A stretch of 64,000 bases of DNA from Hemileia vastatrix (lineage: Eukaryota; Basidiomycota; Pucciniomycetes; Pucciniales; Zaghouaniaceae). Below, in pieces: positions 1 through 11,547 of the stretch. How positions within the stretch are numbered: the first letter of the stretch is position 1; every line of letters starts with the position of its first letter. The translations under genes and the position numbers were made by a program. The notes under the pieces are model-generated. The model saw only the letters and a list, made by a program, of their open reading frames with translations. It did not search any database and was not told the origin of the DNA. Location of the stretch: assembly GCA_030280995.1 (NCBI GenBank), contig JASXTE010000017.1:7019001-7083000 (forward strand). Direction: 5' to 3'.

Positions 1-251
1 ATACATAATGAGTACACACTATGCCACTTACACTTTCCAGGAATAGACACCATGAAATATGCCAGTATCAAAATAAATTTTGATCAAAATTAATGTTGGA
101 AGGGCACCATGCATTAAAATATGCAGTTGACTCTTGTAATTCATGATTAAAGTGCTCATTGATTTTGATCAAAAATAATTTTGATACTGGCATATTTAAT
201 GGTAGCTATACCTGGAAAGTGTAAGTGGCATAGCATGTATTCACTATGTAT
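1..251. repeat. MITE-like element with ~90 bp terminal inverted repeats
   Basis: Bases 1-90 and 162-251 are imperfect reverse complements. Both arms contain the block atgccacttacactttccag and, further in, gccagtatcaaaat. About 70 bp of unrelated sequence lies between them and there is no ORF. The left end coincides with the window start, so the element may extend further left and no target duplication can be checked. The superfamily is unknown. The terminal bases atacata are not CACTA-like. Confidence 0.75.
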
Positions 252-487
252 TGGTCAACATTAAATTCAATTGAAATTAATATGGATACATAAATGTGAC
301 CTAAAGAGGTATGGACCATCAATTTGTTGAAAATACATTTTTATATCTCATACTTTCTTAAACAAAAATGTTACTCTCTCTCAATATCACCTTATAAAAT
401 TTACCAAGCTGCTTTGAAAAAAAACAGAATACATAAAATTCAATATAAGATAGCTATATTACACAGAAGATCACCATTATACCTAAG

Positions 488-2147
488 TTATGATGATGTT
501 GATGCTCTATTAATTGATTCCAGAATCTTTACCAGATCAATATCAGCTCCAACCCCAAGTGACTCATGTTCATTCACAGATAATCTTTGCAAAAATGTTG
601 CTGAATAGAAATTCTTGGGGAGGTATTTTGGAACATTGAATACACCATTTTGTGCAACTGTCCTTTTTGATGAGCGTGAATATGTTTTTAATGCTGATTT
701 TCTTTGAGCTGGTGTATGGGCTAAGTCCTTTGTCATCTTATCCATTTTTTTAAACAAATCATTGAGTTCAGGATTTTGCAATTCAGAAATAGCTTGGATA
801 GGTGCAGTTGGGGCTGGTTCTGGGCCTTCCTCAATATCAGAGATGCACCTAGTATCATGAAGAAGCACAACAAAACCTGGCACATCACTGCAGAGATCTC
901 TTGCTAACTTTTAGCGTGCACTAGCAATCTGAATTCCAACTAAATCAGCTTCATAATAACAAAAAGCAAAGTAAAATAAAAAACTTACCTTGGTCCAATA
1001 ACTTTTTACTTGTGCCCTTGCCTTCTTTTTGATCTTTTCTCTTGCTACCCTTTCCTCTTCTTGCCCAAATAACCTTATCATCTCCTTCCCCTTATTAACT
1101 ACGCATTTCTCAATAACACATTGAGTGAACTGAAGCTTTGACTGATCGATTGTATTCAAGGTGGTGAGCCACCTGGTACAGTGGTCACATACTATGATCC
1201 CATGACTTGATTCCAAGTTGATTCCAAAAAATCACGGCAAGTCCAATCAAAGGCAAATTTCCGAAAACCTTTTTCTTGCATCACACGCTCTAAGTATCTT
1301 TTGACAGAAAGTGGGATCGGTGCTCCTCCTTTTAGTCCTTGATGCTCAGATGCTGGAAAAAATTCGGGTAGTCGAATTTTGGATCACAAGAAGGCTATAG
1401 AATTGGTTATCAGAAATTGTCAATCAGCTGCAGAATTGGGACGGTTAGAAGATTGGACTTGTGTTAGGACAGTTTGAATTGGCTCCAAGCTTTCCTATTT
1501 TCAATCTCCAAAGGTGTTAGGCTCACAGGATATTTTTTATTTTTGTTGGTCCCCAAAGAAAATACTTCAGAAGGTGGTAAATATTTCTATTTAGACTGGC
1601 CGAGCTCCTGGGAACATGATTCCTTCTAACTAAGCCTCTTACAGCCCTTAACCCCTATTCTTGTTCATGAGACTCTGCTGAATTAAGTCTGTGGTAATCA
1701 CTGATACCCATAATGATTGAGGGATTCACTAACAATTCTAATAAGTTAAATAAATTGGTTATTTTTCAATAAATGAATACACTACAAATTTGACTTACCC
1801 GCTCCACTTGTGCTTGCTCCTTGGTTAGGCTAAGCAGATGATGATTGGTCTCCAAAAAATTCCCTCAATACATCACTCTCCCAATCACTTCTTAGCTGAT
1901 CAGCTTGCTGATCAGCACTTTCAGGAGCAGAAAGATTATTGGGATTAAAATTTCTTGGTTCTGAATGAGACTCTTGGCCTGGATTGGGATTAGGTGGTGG
2001 GTTAGGATTAGGCGGTACAGATTGAGATGCATATGGAGGTGGATCAGCAGTGGGTGGTGGAGTAGTATTTCCAGTATTAGTATGTTGAGGTGGAAAACAA
2101 TCAGAATCGGTTGGGTCAACAGAAATCCCTTCAAAATTATCATCCAT
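488..2147 (-). pseudogene. Transposon accessory gene (paralogue of gene X), degenerate
   Basis: The reading starts at the ATG at 2147 with an acidic, proline/asparagine-rich N-terminus that hits a TAG near 1830. A GTAAGT donor follows at about 1802. The middle part (about 1340-989) needs at least one frameshift. An 81-nt intron (988-908, GTAAGT to AAAAG) joins the frame ending SYWTK to LARDLCSDVPGF, and the last exon (907-488) is intact. The C-terminus has the module LPKNFYSATFLQRL, which matches LPNDCYSPLYLASL in gene X at 8153-9260. Both also share an F-x-W-x(4-5)-F..WNQV segment further upstream. It lies just downstream of, and on the same strand as, the Tnp2 transposase, so it is probably the second gene of that transposon. 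I do not know its biochemical role. It is clearly inactivated. Confidence 0.6.
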
Positions 2148-2571
2148 AATGAACTGTAATAAAATAAAATAAAATAAAAATAATCAGTTGTTAAAATTTA
2201 TACCTATCAAAGATAAATTAAAAAAGATACTATGTATATAGTCTTGTTAACGTGTATGTTCTCTTGTTGAAAAATAAAGTGAATAATATATAGCTATCAG
2301 CTAAAGTTGGAAGGTCAAACTATTTATAGTAGATGAATGAGCAAGAAAATTATTCATTAAGCAACAATTTTATCATATTTGTCATTATCATGATTTTCTT
2401 TCTTTCATTCTTACATTTAAGATAAAAAAGATTCATTGAAAGCATGGGTTATCTCGCATTAAAAGCAACCAATGTAATTGTTCACTGATTTAAGATGAGG
2501 TAAGTTGGATGCATTGCAATTTTAATCAAGCATTGTAATATTTATCTCACCATTTACAAACATCACCAATC
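2148..2571. other. Non-coding spacer between Tnp2 and accessory gene
   Basis: An AT-rich stretch of about 420 bp with no plausible ORF. It separates the Tnp2 3' end from the accessory gene 5' end, both on the minus strand, and so should contain the accessory gene promoter. I cannot single out a promoter element. Confidence 0.5.
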
Positions 2572-5500
2572 CTACAATTTTCCCCAATCCCAAATTAACA
2601 CAAAGATGTTACTCAACAGAAAATAAATTTGATTAATTTTTTCACTCACTACTGTCTGCAGTCCAATGGCAGTGACAACCTTGTCTTTGATTCCAAACAT
2701 TCCCTTTTTGTGCTCAACAGTAGCTGCATGTCCAATTATTTCATCTTTCTTAATAACAATTTGAGTTGATTTGGCTACTCTTACTAACTTACAATGCACT
2801 TGTGTGAAAAGCTCATAGGGATCCTTTGATGTTTCATCTGGATGGAGCTCCTTGAAAGGACTTACTATTAAATAGATTTGATCATTCTCTTCTTTTGACC
2901 TGAATAGATCAACAATTTGCCCAAACTGGCTATCTTTTTCATAGTAGAAATCAATTGTTGAATTAGCAATGTGTTGATGGTAACTAGTAAACCTCTTTCC
3001 ATGTATTAATATGCTTGCTACGTTTTCAACTACCCAATCCCCACTTTTCTCTGATGGTGTCAAAGCCCGTCTTGAAGTTTCTTTTCCCATTTGTGCCCTT
3101 ACCCATTTAGTAAATAATGCCATACTTAGATGGATCCATTTGTTTTGTTTATTGAGATCAATATGAATTTTTTTAGTCTCACATTGATCATTATCTTCAG
3201 CTTCACCAAGATCTAATACCCTAGACATCTGATACCAATGTTTGAGCATTGTTAGCGGTATCTCTCCTGTGGTAAATATTAATAAATTATCACAGCTGAG
3301 TTTTTAAATCGTTTCTTACAAAAATTACATATGTGGATAGTGATTGTTTGGAATTTCAGATAATATATAATTCACCCACTCTCCAGACCAAGTAGCTGTA
3401 CCTGATGGTGGACCAAGACACTTTATCATTACAGGGTAATGTTGAGAGATATGAAGAATTGTCCTTGCGTTAATAATCTTCCAGCCCTCTACCAGGAACT
3501 CACAATAATCTAAAAGAAATTGACATAGATCTTTAAGCTCATTAGTCTGTATATTTTTTAGTGTCAAAAAATTGGTGATCAAGAATAATGTTACAAGTGA
3601 CTTGAGAGGATAATATTCTCTTGGTTTTTCAGCTGGAGAAGCCGAAGATTCAGATTCTTTAAATTTTTCAAACCAAAGGGGTATAACTGACAAAGTGAAG
3701 TAGAGAGTATACAGCATGTGCCATTCTGCTGCCTTGAGGGATCCTGCCTTTTTAGATCCTACTTATTTTTGAACTCGTGTTAGCCAGGAAGGTCTTCTTA
3801 CTTGATCAATAATCTTCTGTACAACCTGTAGCTCTGCTGCTGTGATTCCTGGATTACTTCTACCTTCATTTTCTTTCTCCTTACCTTTTCTTTTATTTTC
3901 TTTATCTCTATCTGTCTCAATTGATGTGTGAGATCCTTCACTCTGTGATATGCTAATGCTTCTTTGCCTTAAGTTATACAATGAATTCCTACTGTCACTG
4001 CTGTGAGACTGTATTGAGGCCAAATCGCTATATGGAGGAATAAATTTGGAGCTGGATGACCTACTCTGGCTTCTTGATCGATTTTTTTCCAATCCTTCAT
4101 TATCTAGTCCATGATGACTTGATGACTGTCTTGAACTTGTAAGTCTTTGCCACTTGTTCTGTCTCATGTTTCCTGTATCATCATCATCATTATTTGTGGT
4201 GCTTAAGCTACTTCTACGTTTTTTCGAATGTTGGTGCAGTGAAGTATCATAAAAGAAATTGTCATCTTCTTCTCTTACATGCCAATTTATATCATTTTCC
4301 AGCTTTCTTTCTAGATCTTTTGCTGCATTTTGGATTTGAAAATAGCTTAGACTGTGATTTTTTAGGTTGCCAAGAGAATGGGAATGCATAAAATCAATTG
4401 AGCAATATTCAGTTGGACACCAATATACAAGGTTATTTAGCTCACTCTATTTTACCCCATGATTCTGAACAATTGATACCCGCTCCCAATGTGACCTAGA
4501 ATTTTTCCACTTTGTTTCCCAGCACATATGATTCTCATGATTCCGGAATGAAAAATTTCCCACATTCTTTTCATTAATTTCACCTTTAGAGATATTACAG
4601 ACAGAGCAGAACATTTTTTCAGATTGACCCAAAAATCAAGCCAATTTTGGTATTTCTGGAATGTCACCTATCAAAGAGAACAATGCAACTCTTAATTTTC
4701 AGCCTTGTGGATAAATATGTGTCTTTTCAATCAATATACCATCCCATAGATTTTGTAGATCATTAACTAGTGGTTTTAGAAGGTCATTAAGCTTTTAACT
4801 TGTGGGTTCTGTTGGTCCAGGTATAATAGCATACAAAAAAAATTTCCATTTTGTATCTATCTTCTTGAGGTAGGTTCATACACACCATCATAATATTGCC
4901 TACAGACTTCTGGTGACCTCCAATCCTATTACCACCCAGCCTAAACCAGTCAACATATAAAGTAAACATTAAGTTGCCTGAAGTTATTGTATATTCATCA
5001 TCATTGCCATCCAGAGATGGAGTGGTAATGGGAAATTTTTTCCAAATTTAACCATCACAAACATCCTTTATCAAATCACACTCTAAATCGTCTGTCACAG
5101 GGGTTTTCTTCTCAATCAGATGCTCAAATTTGAAAAGTTTGATCTTTTCCTTAAGCCAGTCAATAAAAGAATGATGATGAAATGTTTTAAGAGATATTTA
5201 TTTTACATATTATTGATGTTTCTTTATCAAATACAGCCTTTCATCACATTTAACTACAATTTGTCCTGCTCCAAACATTTTTAAATAGCGCTTTGATGAT
5301 GAAAGAAACGGTATGGTAAGGTGAATTCTTACAGTCGCCCTGCTGTAAGCAGAATCCGGAGGAGATGTGTGGATTTAGCTGAAAACCCCGTCCTTCCAAT
5401 AAAAATCACAAAATGGGAATTCTAAATCACTAAGCTAACCAGTCTACTTGGATCTGATGGATAAAAAAATTATGAAACTCTAAAATATTTAACGCTTATT

Positions 5501-7082
5501 GAGATTAAATGATTGTGGCTGTTGATAAAGAAATACTGATAACAACAATTAAGGTGTACCAGTGAAAGATCTGAAAAGATTGACTTTTATGTTTTTATAA
5601 TAATTTGAATTTTTATGAGACAGCAATAATCAAGTCCCAGCGATGAAGACCTTTCTAAAGATACCCTGTATGAAGTGTGATTTAAATTGTTGAGTAGTAT
5701 TTCTAAAATGTTATATAAAATATAAAGTTATAAGGGTATTACAATTTATTTAATTTGTTGAGTAATAAAAAATGAGACCGTGGTGGTTAAAGATTAAGCT
5801 GTATGATGTGTCCCCCCTCTCAATTTCGAGTTTGAGAGGCGCTTAAGTATTCCTAGTCACGTGCCTAAGTTTTCCCCTCCAGAGCTCTCCCAGAGTCAAT
5901 CCGGATCCCGTATGGAGTCTGTACCGAGTCGGAATGGAGTCCGTACAGAGTCAAAGCGGAGTCCATCCGGACTTCCGGACTCAATTAGAACCTTAAAAAC
6001 TATAATGAAAAATCTAGAAAAATTACACATGATAGAGCTACTTCCCCTTTATATTTCAAACTAATTTTCGTAGTCTGCGCAGCTCTAATTACCCCGTGTA
6101 AATTCATCAAAGTTAAGTAATTTCTGAAAACGTAAATATTTCTATAAATCTTTAAAATTCATTAAAAAATATAAGAAAAATAGTAAAAATTCTGGAAAAA
6201 TTTCCCAAGGTTCTTGAGTGACTTGACTTGATACTTGTAAACTTTTCAGACCTTAAAAATAAGTTTTCTCCGTAAAATAAATTGTTTTTGTGTAGGCATT
6301 CACTCTTGACCAATTACTTCATATTTAAAACTCAAATAAATTAAATAAAACCCTTTTATAAAAAAATAATCACGCCAATCTTGCACACCTTAATAACTCC
6401 ATTTACGTATTTAGGTGCCGTACTAAACTTTAGGCTACCACAACAGTTGATTGCAACATATTATACATGGTTGAGATTCAGAGTTATACTTATAAAGAGC
6501 AAAGCATTTAGGACAGCATGTTTTAGTGAAAAATGATTGATTGAGCTTTAATTGACTAAAAACTTTATCTATCGAGCGTGGAATCAGGCAAACAATGCTA
6601 TCAGAATCCAGTATTCCACTATCACCTAGAAGTTTGAGCTTCTAAATTTCTTCATCCAAAAATTGAGTACAACCTTCTTTGCTTGAATGATAAATCAGAG
6701 AAAGCTTTTCTGCCTACCACATAATTATTTGGCTATACCGTTTCCCATGATTTGAGTTTCTAAAGACTGTTGAAGATACTTCTGCCCCCAATAGCAACTG
6801 CCCCATCTAATGAATCATTGAAACATCATAAAGACTTTAATTCTAACATTGAACTATAGATATACAGCTTACTGTTTCTGTGGAGCTGGAAATTCCAATG
6901 TTAAGTGGATTTTTGGAAGAAATAACCATCTGGGCCCTCCTATTTCTTTCCTCTTGATGTTTTGCATAAGAGTTAGAGATTTTGAAAGCCATACCAACTT
7001 CAAAGGACCCAAAAGAAGTTTGATACTTTTTATTGACACATCCAAGATCTTGACATTGACATACATGAAAAAATGGAGTCAT
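2572..7082 (-). pseudogene. Tnp2-type (CACTA/Plavaka-like) DDE transposase, broken
   Basis: Reading leftward from 7082, the N-terminus has a Cys-rich start (FHVCQCQDLGC). Next comes a zinc-ribbon-like TKTCCPKCFALY with a following CIICC near 6460-6560, and then a solo LTR insertion (5314-6442). After the LTR follow HHHSFIDWLKEK, SGNLMFTLYVDWF, GGNRIGGHQKSVGNIMMVC, FCSVCNISKGEINEKN, NNLVYWCPTEYCSIDFMH and LKAAEWHMLYTLYF. The C-terminal part, 3249-2572, resembles the end of Tnp2 proteins. This order and these motifs (the D-x-MH signature, the LKA-x-EW block, the HI-x-IKCLGPP-like block) are those of the transposase_21/Tnp2 family. It would cut and paste elements with CAC-type ends in the nucleus. 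In-frame stops are visible near 4640 (TGA), at 4447-4449 (TAG), at 3763-3765 (TAA) and upstream near 5050 (TAA). An intron is likely between 3325 and 3249, with unresolved borders. The gene is dead as it stands. Confidence 0.8.
5314..6442 (-). mobile_element. Solo LTR, family LTR2, inserted in the Tnp2 gene
   Basis: This 1.1 kb block matches the LTR2 copy at 34307-35406 in the same orientation. Both start near a cttacag..gcc block, share gggtattacaat and gactcaattagaacc in the middle, and end in ctaccaca. It separates the Tnp2 zinc-ribbon part (right) from the rest (left), so it is a later insertion. A stretch at 5870-5960 repeats a ggagtc/gagtc motif about every 10 bp. No clear target duplication is seen, so the ends are good to a few bases only. 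Confidence 0.65.
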
Positions 7083-8152
7083 TGTAATTGTGATAATTGT
7101 AGGAATAAGTTAGCTATTAGAAGTTACCAATTGAAGGTTTTCCTTTTTTTGAAAGGCACTAGCTGATATAAGCTACATTTTTTTATCAAAAGAATATGAT
7201 GGAATATGTGTTGAAATTATTTAAGTTTAAATGTTTAGTTTTTAATCAGATAAATTATATATTAATTAAAAATTATGCAGTCTACTTTATTTGTATTCTG
7301 TGTACTCTCTGCCTTTGTACAACAATGCATGCATGTTTATCAGAATATTTTCTATCATAGAAAAAATTCTATTGTACGCACAAGCATCATAATTATTTTT
7401 CTATCAAATGCCTTCTGAGTTATATCTAACTACCCTATAACTATTTTATTTTGATAAAAACTCTTAGTTATGGACAATAAGAAAATTAATCCATATTTTT
7501 AACATAATTATTTAAAAAATTATTCCAAAAATCAAAGTTAAACCCAAAAATAAGGTTAAAATTTTGTAAAAAACAATCACAAACATATTTCTTTCACTTT
7601 GAAAATTGGTCTGCACTAGGTAGAATTTTCCATAAAGAAAAAATCAAAAATACTCTAAAAATAGAAGCTACAAAAGTGTAAACCTTAAAGAATTACAAAA
7701 AAGCTGAAACGTTGTATAAATTTTCATGCATAAATGTGATGAAATGACACTCTAGTCTATTTATTCAGGTTGAACAAAAATTACTCAATAGAATATGTAT
7801 TACTATCATATTGTACTAAAAATAATTTTTTGGTAATCAAAAAATGAACATAGCCTCACATTTATCAAATTATTTTTGTGGAAGAATTTTTTGAGAAGAA
7901 AAAAAAATACGTTTCTCAAATGAGTCTGCTTTTATCACATAATAATTCTCTTAATTTTATACCATTGCTTTTGAGTTCAAATTGCATATAAAAACATAAT
8001 TTATGCATATTATAATGCTTTAAAGTTTAAATATTTCTTATTCTTAATTTTTGTGATATTTCTCCTTAAATCAACTTTGATTATAAAGTTTTGAAGCTCA
8101 ACAAATTATCTTTCCTCTTTGTTTAATTTAATTGAACACTTTCTTAATCTAA
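7083..8152. other. AT-rich gap without recognisable gene
   Basis: About 1.07 kb, strongly AT-rich, between the divergent Tnp2 gene (minus) and gene X (plus). It may hold promoters for both, early exons of X, or the missing left terminus of the X/helicase unit. I looked for a CACTAC..GGGGG..TGCTAGCA terminus here and did not find one. Confidence 0.4.
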
Positions 8153-9260
8153 TTGTTTATGAACCCTAGTAGCTCTTACTTTCCTCATGGAAACCTGCCC
8201 ACAAACACACATAGAATTTTTAATGGGACTTTATCTCCATTCAATTCTCACTTTTGTAGATCTATACACAATCTTTGTCTTTTACTTTTGGATATGTCAC
8301 CAGAATCAAATGGATGGAAACAAAACCCTACTGAAGAGAAATTAGATAGATTTTCATCATTTGACATGAATTCTTGCAACATCGCCTTTGAACTACCTCC
8401 ACCAGAATCAAATTCAGTGGTTTCCGAAAAGTTTCCACCAATTTTCCGTGAATATTTTATTGACCACCTTTGCATGTGTGGTTTCCCAGGGTCAACTTTT
8501 GCTTGGAACCTAGATTGGTTTGACAAATGGAACCAGGTCTTGTCAAATATTCTCATTAAACACCGGGACAATGCCTTAAAAAACAATAATTTGATTGCAT
8601 ATCCAATTTACTCAACTCAAATTAGCTTCTCAAATCAAATGGAAGTTCTTCACTGTTGGTTTTAAGTTCATGCTGATAAATTAAGACTTGGGATGGATTC
8701 TCATAGCTCTCAAGAAATAATCAAAGTGACAAAGCATAAATATAGAATAAAAAAAAATTATGAAAATCCCCTTTTTTTCAACCGTTTTTATTTATGACCT
8801 TTATTTCAAATAACAAAGATTCTTATAATTCAGTTAACCGAACTAAACTTCTTAAACAACTTCCACCTTGTGAAACTTATCACAACCTTTTCACAAACAT
8901 CAAGTGTTTTTCAGACACCGAAATTGATAATGATGGATCGTTAAGACGTATCTTAATGCAATGGAGGTCTGAAGATTTTTCCAAAGTTTCATAATATCTT
9001 GACCAACGTCACTTTGATATTCGAGATACTTAAACCTACTCTGGAAGTGTGCTAAAGCACTTGGCCTTGTACAAAAGAACCAGTTTGGTTTCAACATTAT
9101 CCCCTAACCTTAATCCTTCTCATGTCCCCCAGAGTTTGCCAAATGACTGTTATTCTCCCTTATATCTTGCATCTCTAAATCCTCAACAACTCAGACTTTT
9201 AAATCCTCAAAATCCTATAAATTTACCTGCTCTCCTTGAAATTCTTTCTTCCTCTAACAT
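8153..9260 (+). pseudogene. Gene X, copy 1: accessory protein paired with SNF2 helicase
   Basis: Exon-like ORF 8153-8665 (FREYFIDHLCMCGF, FAWNLDWFDKWNQV) ends at a stop at 8663, but the frame continues sensibly after it. A second block, 8794-9260, contains QWRSEDFSKVS, LPNDCYSPLYLASL and LPALLEILSSSN, with stops near 8992 and 9031. The gene is cut four codons before its end by the LTR retrotransposon of 9261-22334. The remaining codons and stop lie at 22335-22348. The C-terminal half is repeated at 25652-25962, and the protein is a paralogue of the accessory gene at 488-2147. It converges with the SNF2 helicase (minus). Function unknown. Its repeated pairing with a helicase and with Tnp2 suggests a transposon-borne gene. 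Confidence 0.6.
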
Positions 9261-10352
9261 TGTTGTCTTCCAAAATTGGCAGGGGCCTTTGTTGTGTGAT
9301 TTGGCGCTGTTTGTGCATGTCTTAATTGACATCTGTTAAGGAATTTGGTATTTTACTGGTTTTATTCCGTGGATATTGGGTCTGCCGGTATGTGGGTACT
9401 ATCATTGGATAGCCCTGGTTTTTCTCTATATTTATGTCTTTAAGACATTTTTCATATTCTGAGTTTTAAGGGGTCATTTCCTCATTTTTCATTTATAAAA
9501 GATTGCTGTTTAATTTTGTTTTTCGTGTTTTACGGGCTAACCTTAAGTCTTAGGGTTAAGTGCTTAGTACCATTGGATAGAGCTAATTTTTCTCTATATT
9601 TCATGTCTCAATGTTGTTATAGTGAAATTCCGTCTTTTAAAGGTTTTATTAGTTGTAGCTAACTTTTCTAAGTAGATTAGTGGTTTTTATTGGTTTTCTG
9701 GCTTCAGGGAGGCTGGGCCGCTTCAGGCAGCATCTCCGACGTCGGGCAGCCCGCCCGCCTCTGTTTTAGGAGGTTGGGGAGCGCTCCAGGAGGGTTTTTT
9801 ATGCAATTTGGCAGGTACAGGCGCCAGATTGGTGGGTGCGCATGGGCTCTTAGTTAGTGGTCTGTGTGTACATAGTGAATAAGACAGTTTGGGGCAACCT
9901 TAATCATCATACAACCATCCGGAGGTGATCTCATTGTTCCTCACTCAGTTTTCACTCTTTTCTGGGCACAATTGGCTGTGTTTGTTGCAAGTAAGTTCTT
10001 CATATAACTTAACTTTAGCAACTGTTTTCTCTGTTATAGTCTTGCAAGCTATAGTAAGTATTATTGCTGTCTCTGGTGTGGATTTGCAGCCTACATCAAG
10101 TATCTTTGCTGTCTCTGGTGTGGACCTTGTTCTACATTTCAGTTCTTTGGTCTGGTAGTCTATCTGGGGACTACTTTCTTGGCTCATCAAGCAGTCAAGT
10201 GTGTTAAACAGGAGCTTTAGCAAAAAAGGAACTAACTTACTTTAGCAAGTAAATCTCACTCTATTTTTCTAAAGGGACAGGGGATTTTCTCTCTGGTTTT
10301 TCTCCAACTCCCTTGGTCAAGGCCTATAGCTAGTACTATAGGATTGTCTACA
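9261..10352 (+). repeat. 5' LTR of element 1 (family LTR1)
   Basis: It starts TG, ends CA and is 1092 bp, the same length as the 3' LTR. It contains a GC-rich island around 9708-9790 in otherwise AT-rich sequence. A 3'-terminal block (aaagggacagggg .. ccaactccct .. ctagtactataggatt) recurs, diverged, in the LTR2 family. Related copies lie at 43047-44141, 51018-51251, 54044-54806 and 59848-60387. Confidence 0.93.
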
Positions 10353-10356
10353 TTTC

Positions 10357-10373
10357 TGGAGCCCAACATGGGG
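10357..10373 (+). promoter_or_regulatory. Candidate primer binding site
   Basis: The sequence tggagcccaacatgggg begins four bases after the 5' LTR. It starts with TGG, as expected for pairing with a tRNA 3' CCA. An equivalent, tggtggtgcccaaaatgggg, follows the LTR2 copy ending near 39581. The primer tRNA is not identified. Confidence 0.65.
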
Positions 10374-10443
10374 TAGAACTTGCTAGTTCTTTGGAATCTC
10401 TGTTTGCTTTGGTTGGCTCTTTTTGGTGTTTTGGACTAGAGGA

Positions 10444-11547
10444 ATGGCTTCTGGTTCTGCTATTCCTGTGGTGACTGTCAGTGGGGGGGATGGTCCTCCT
10501 TCTGTGATGGTTAGGGAGTGTGTGAGAATTAAAACTTGGGATGGTACCAAGTTTAATGGGGAGGATGTCAAGTGGTTTCTAGAGAAGTATTAAACTGCTG
10601 CTGGAGTGGATGGTGCTTCCTACCTGGACATGGTGAAGCAGATTATCTTCTTTATTGGTGATAGGTCAGTGGAGAAGGAGATTGTGGCCATGTCTGGCTA
10701 CAAGAAGAGGTATTGGAAATTGTTGTGTAGGGAAATGGTGGATAGATGGGGTGTCAGGTTCACTATGGTGGATCTGAACAAGGTTGTCAGTGAATGGAAA
10801 TCTTATGGTGGTGTTGGTAACTTACATAGTTACAGGAAGTTTCTGCTACAGTTTGATCCTGTGGTGGAATATTTGGTGGACGTGGAGGAGCTGGCACATG
10901 AAAATGCTGCCAAAGATGTTTTTTGGTCTGCCCTGGCTAGAGATGTCAGGATGGATGTGTGGAAGGAGTTGTCAAGAAAGGAATTGATGAAAACTTTTTC
11001 TAATGGAGATCAGAAGTTTCCTGCCTTGGATAAGGTGAAGGGGGCTGTTGAGGCCCATTTGAAGTTATTGGCTGTGGACACCTATCAGGAGGGGTGTGCC
11101 AAGTATGTCAGCAAAGTCAGTGAGGCTTTGGCTGAAGAGGAAGTTAGGGAGAAGAAGGAGGAGAAGAATTTGGTGCAGGTTCCCAAACAAGAGAGGGACG
11201 CAATGGTGGAGCAGTTGGCTGATCTGACAAAACAGCTGCACATTTTTGTCCAGGAGGCCAAGAAGGTTAATAAGGCACCTTCTCAGCCAAGAGAGTTTGA
11301 AAGGAGGGCTGGTAGGAGTGATCCTTGGGTTTGCTCTTATTGCAGTAGGAGGGGGAACAGGTCCAATGACTGTTGGGAATTGAACAGAGATGTGTCTGAA
11401 GGAAAAGTAGAGTTTGATGGCAGGGTTTTCAAGTTTCCTGATGGTTCTTTTGTTAGGCCCAGTGAGGGGCAGGCTCCTGTTGATTTGTTCAGGAGAAGAG
11501 GTGGTCTCAATCAAAGGAGGCCAAGGTTTGAGGAGATTCCTGATTAG
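10444..11547 (+). pseudogene. gag: gag of element 1 (capsid and zinc knuckle)
   Basis: The ATG at 10444 starts MASGSAIPVVTVSGG and runs into a TAA at 10591. The frame then stays open from 10606 to 11547. The body is helix-rich (WDGTKFNGEDVKWFLEKY, then KQIIFFIGDRSVEKEI), typical of a retrotransposon gag domain. At about residues 298-311 of the full frame is a knuckle C-SY-C-SRRG-N-RSND-C, where the usual histidine of CX2CX4HX4C is Asn, so zinc binding would be impaired or altered. It ends at a TAG (11545-11547), and the same frame reopens directly into the protease ORF. It would form the virus-like particle in the cytoplasm. A decayed relative lies at 39849-40400. Confidence 0.85.

Noticed and set aside
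324..608. Plus-strand 94-residue ORF at the left end
   Set aside because: It overlaps the last exon of the minus-strand accessory gene, whose frame has a supported intron and a paralogue. The plus frame has neither.
7155..7190. cactagctgatataagc as a possible left CACTA terminus of the X/helicase unit
   Set aside because: It lacks the G-run and the tgctagca palindrome found at the other ends, and no matching target triplet is seen.
9925..10223. ORFs within the LTR1 copies (also 21907-22140 and 43217-43537)
   Set aside because: They lie wholly within LTRs, differ between copies, and show no known motif.
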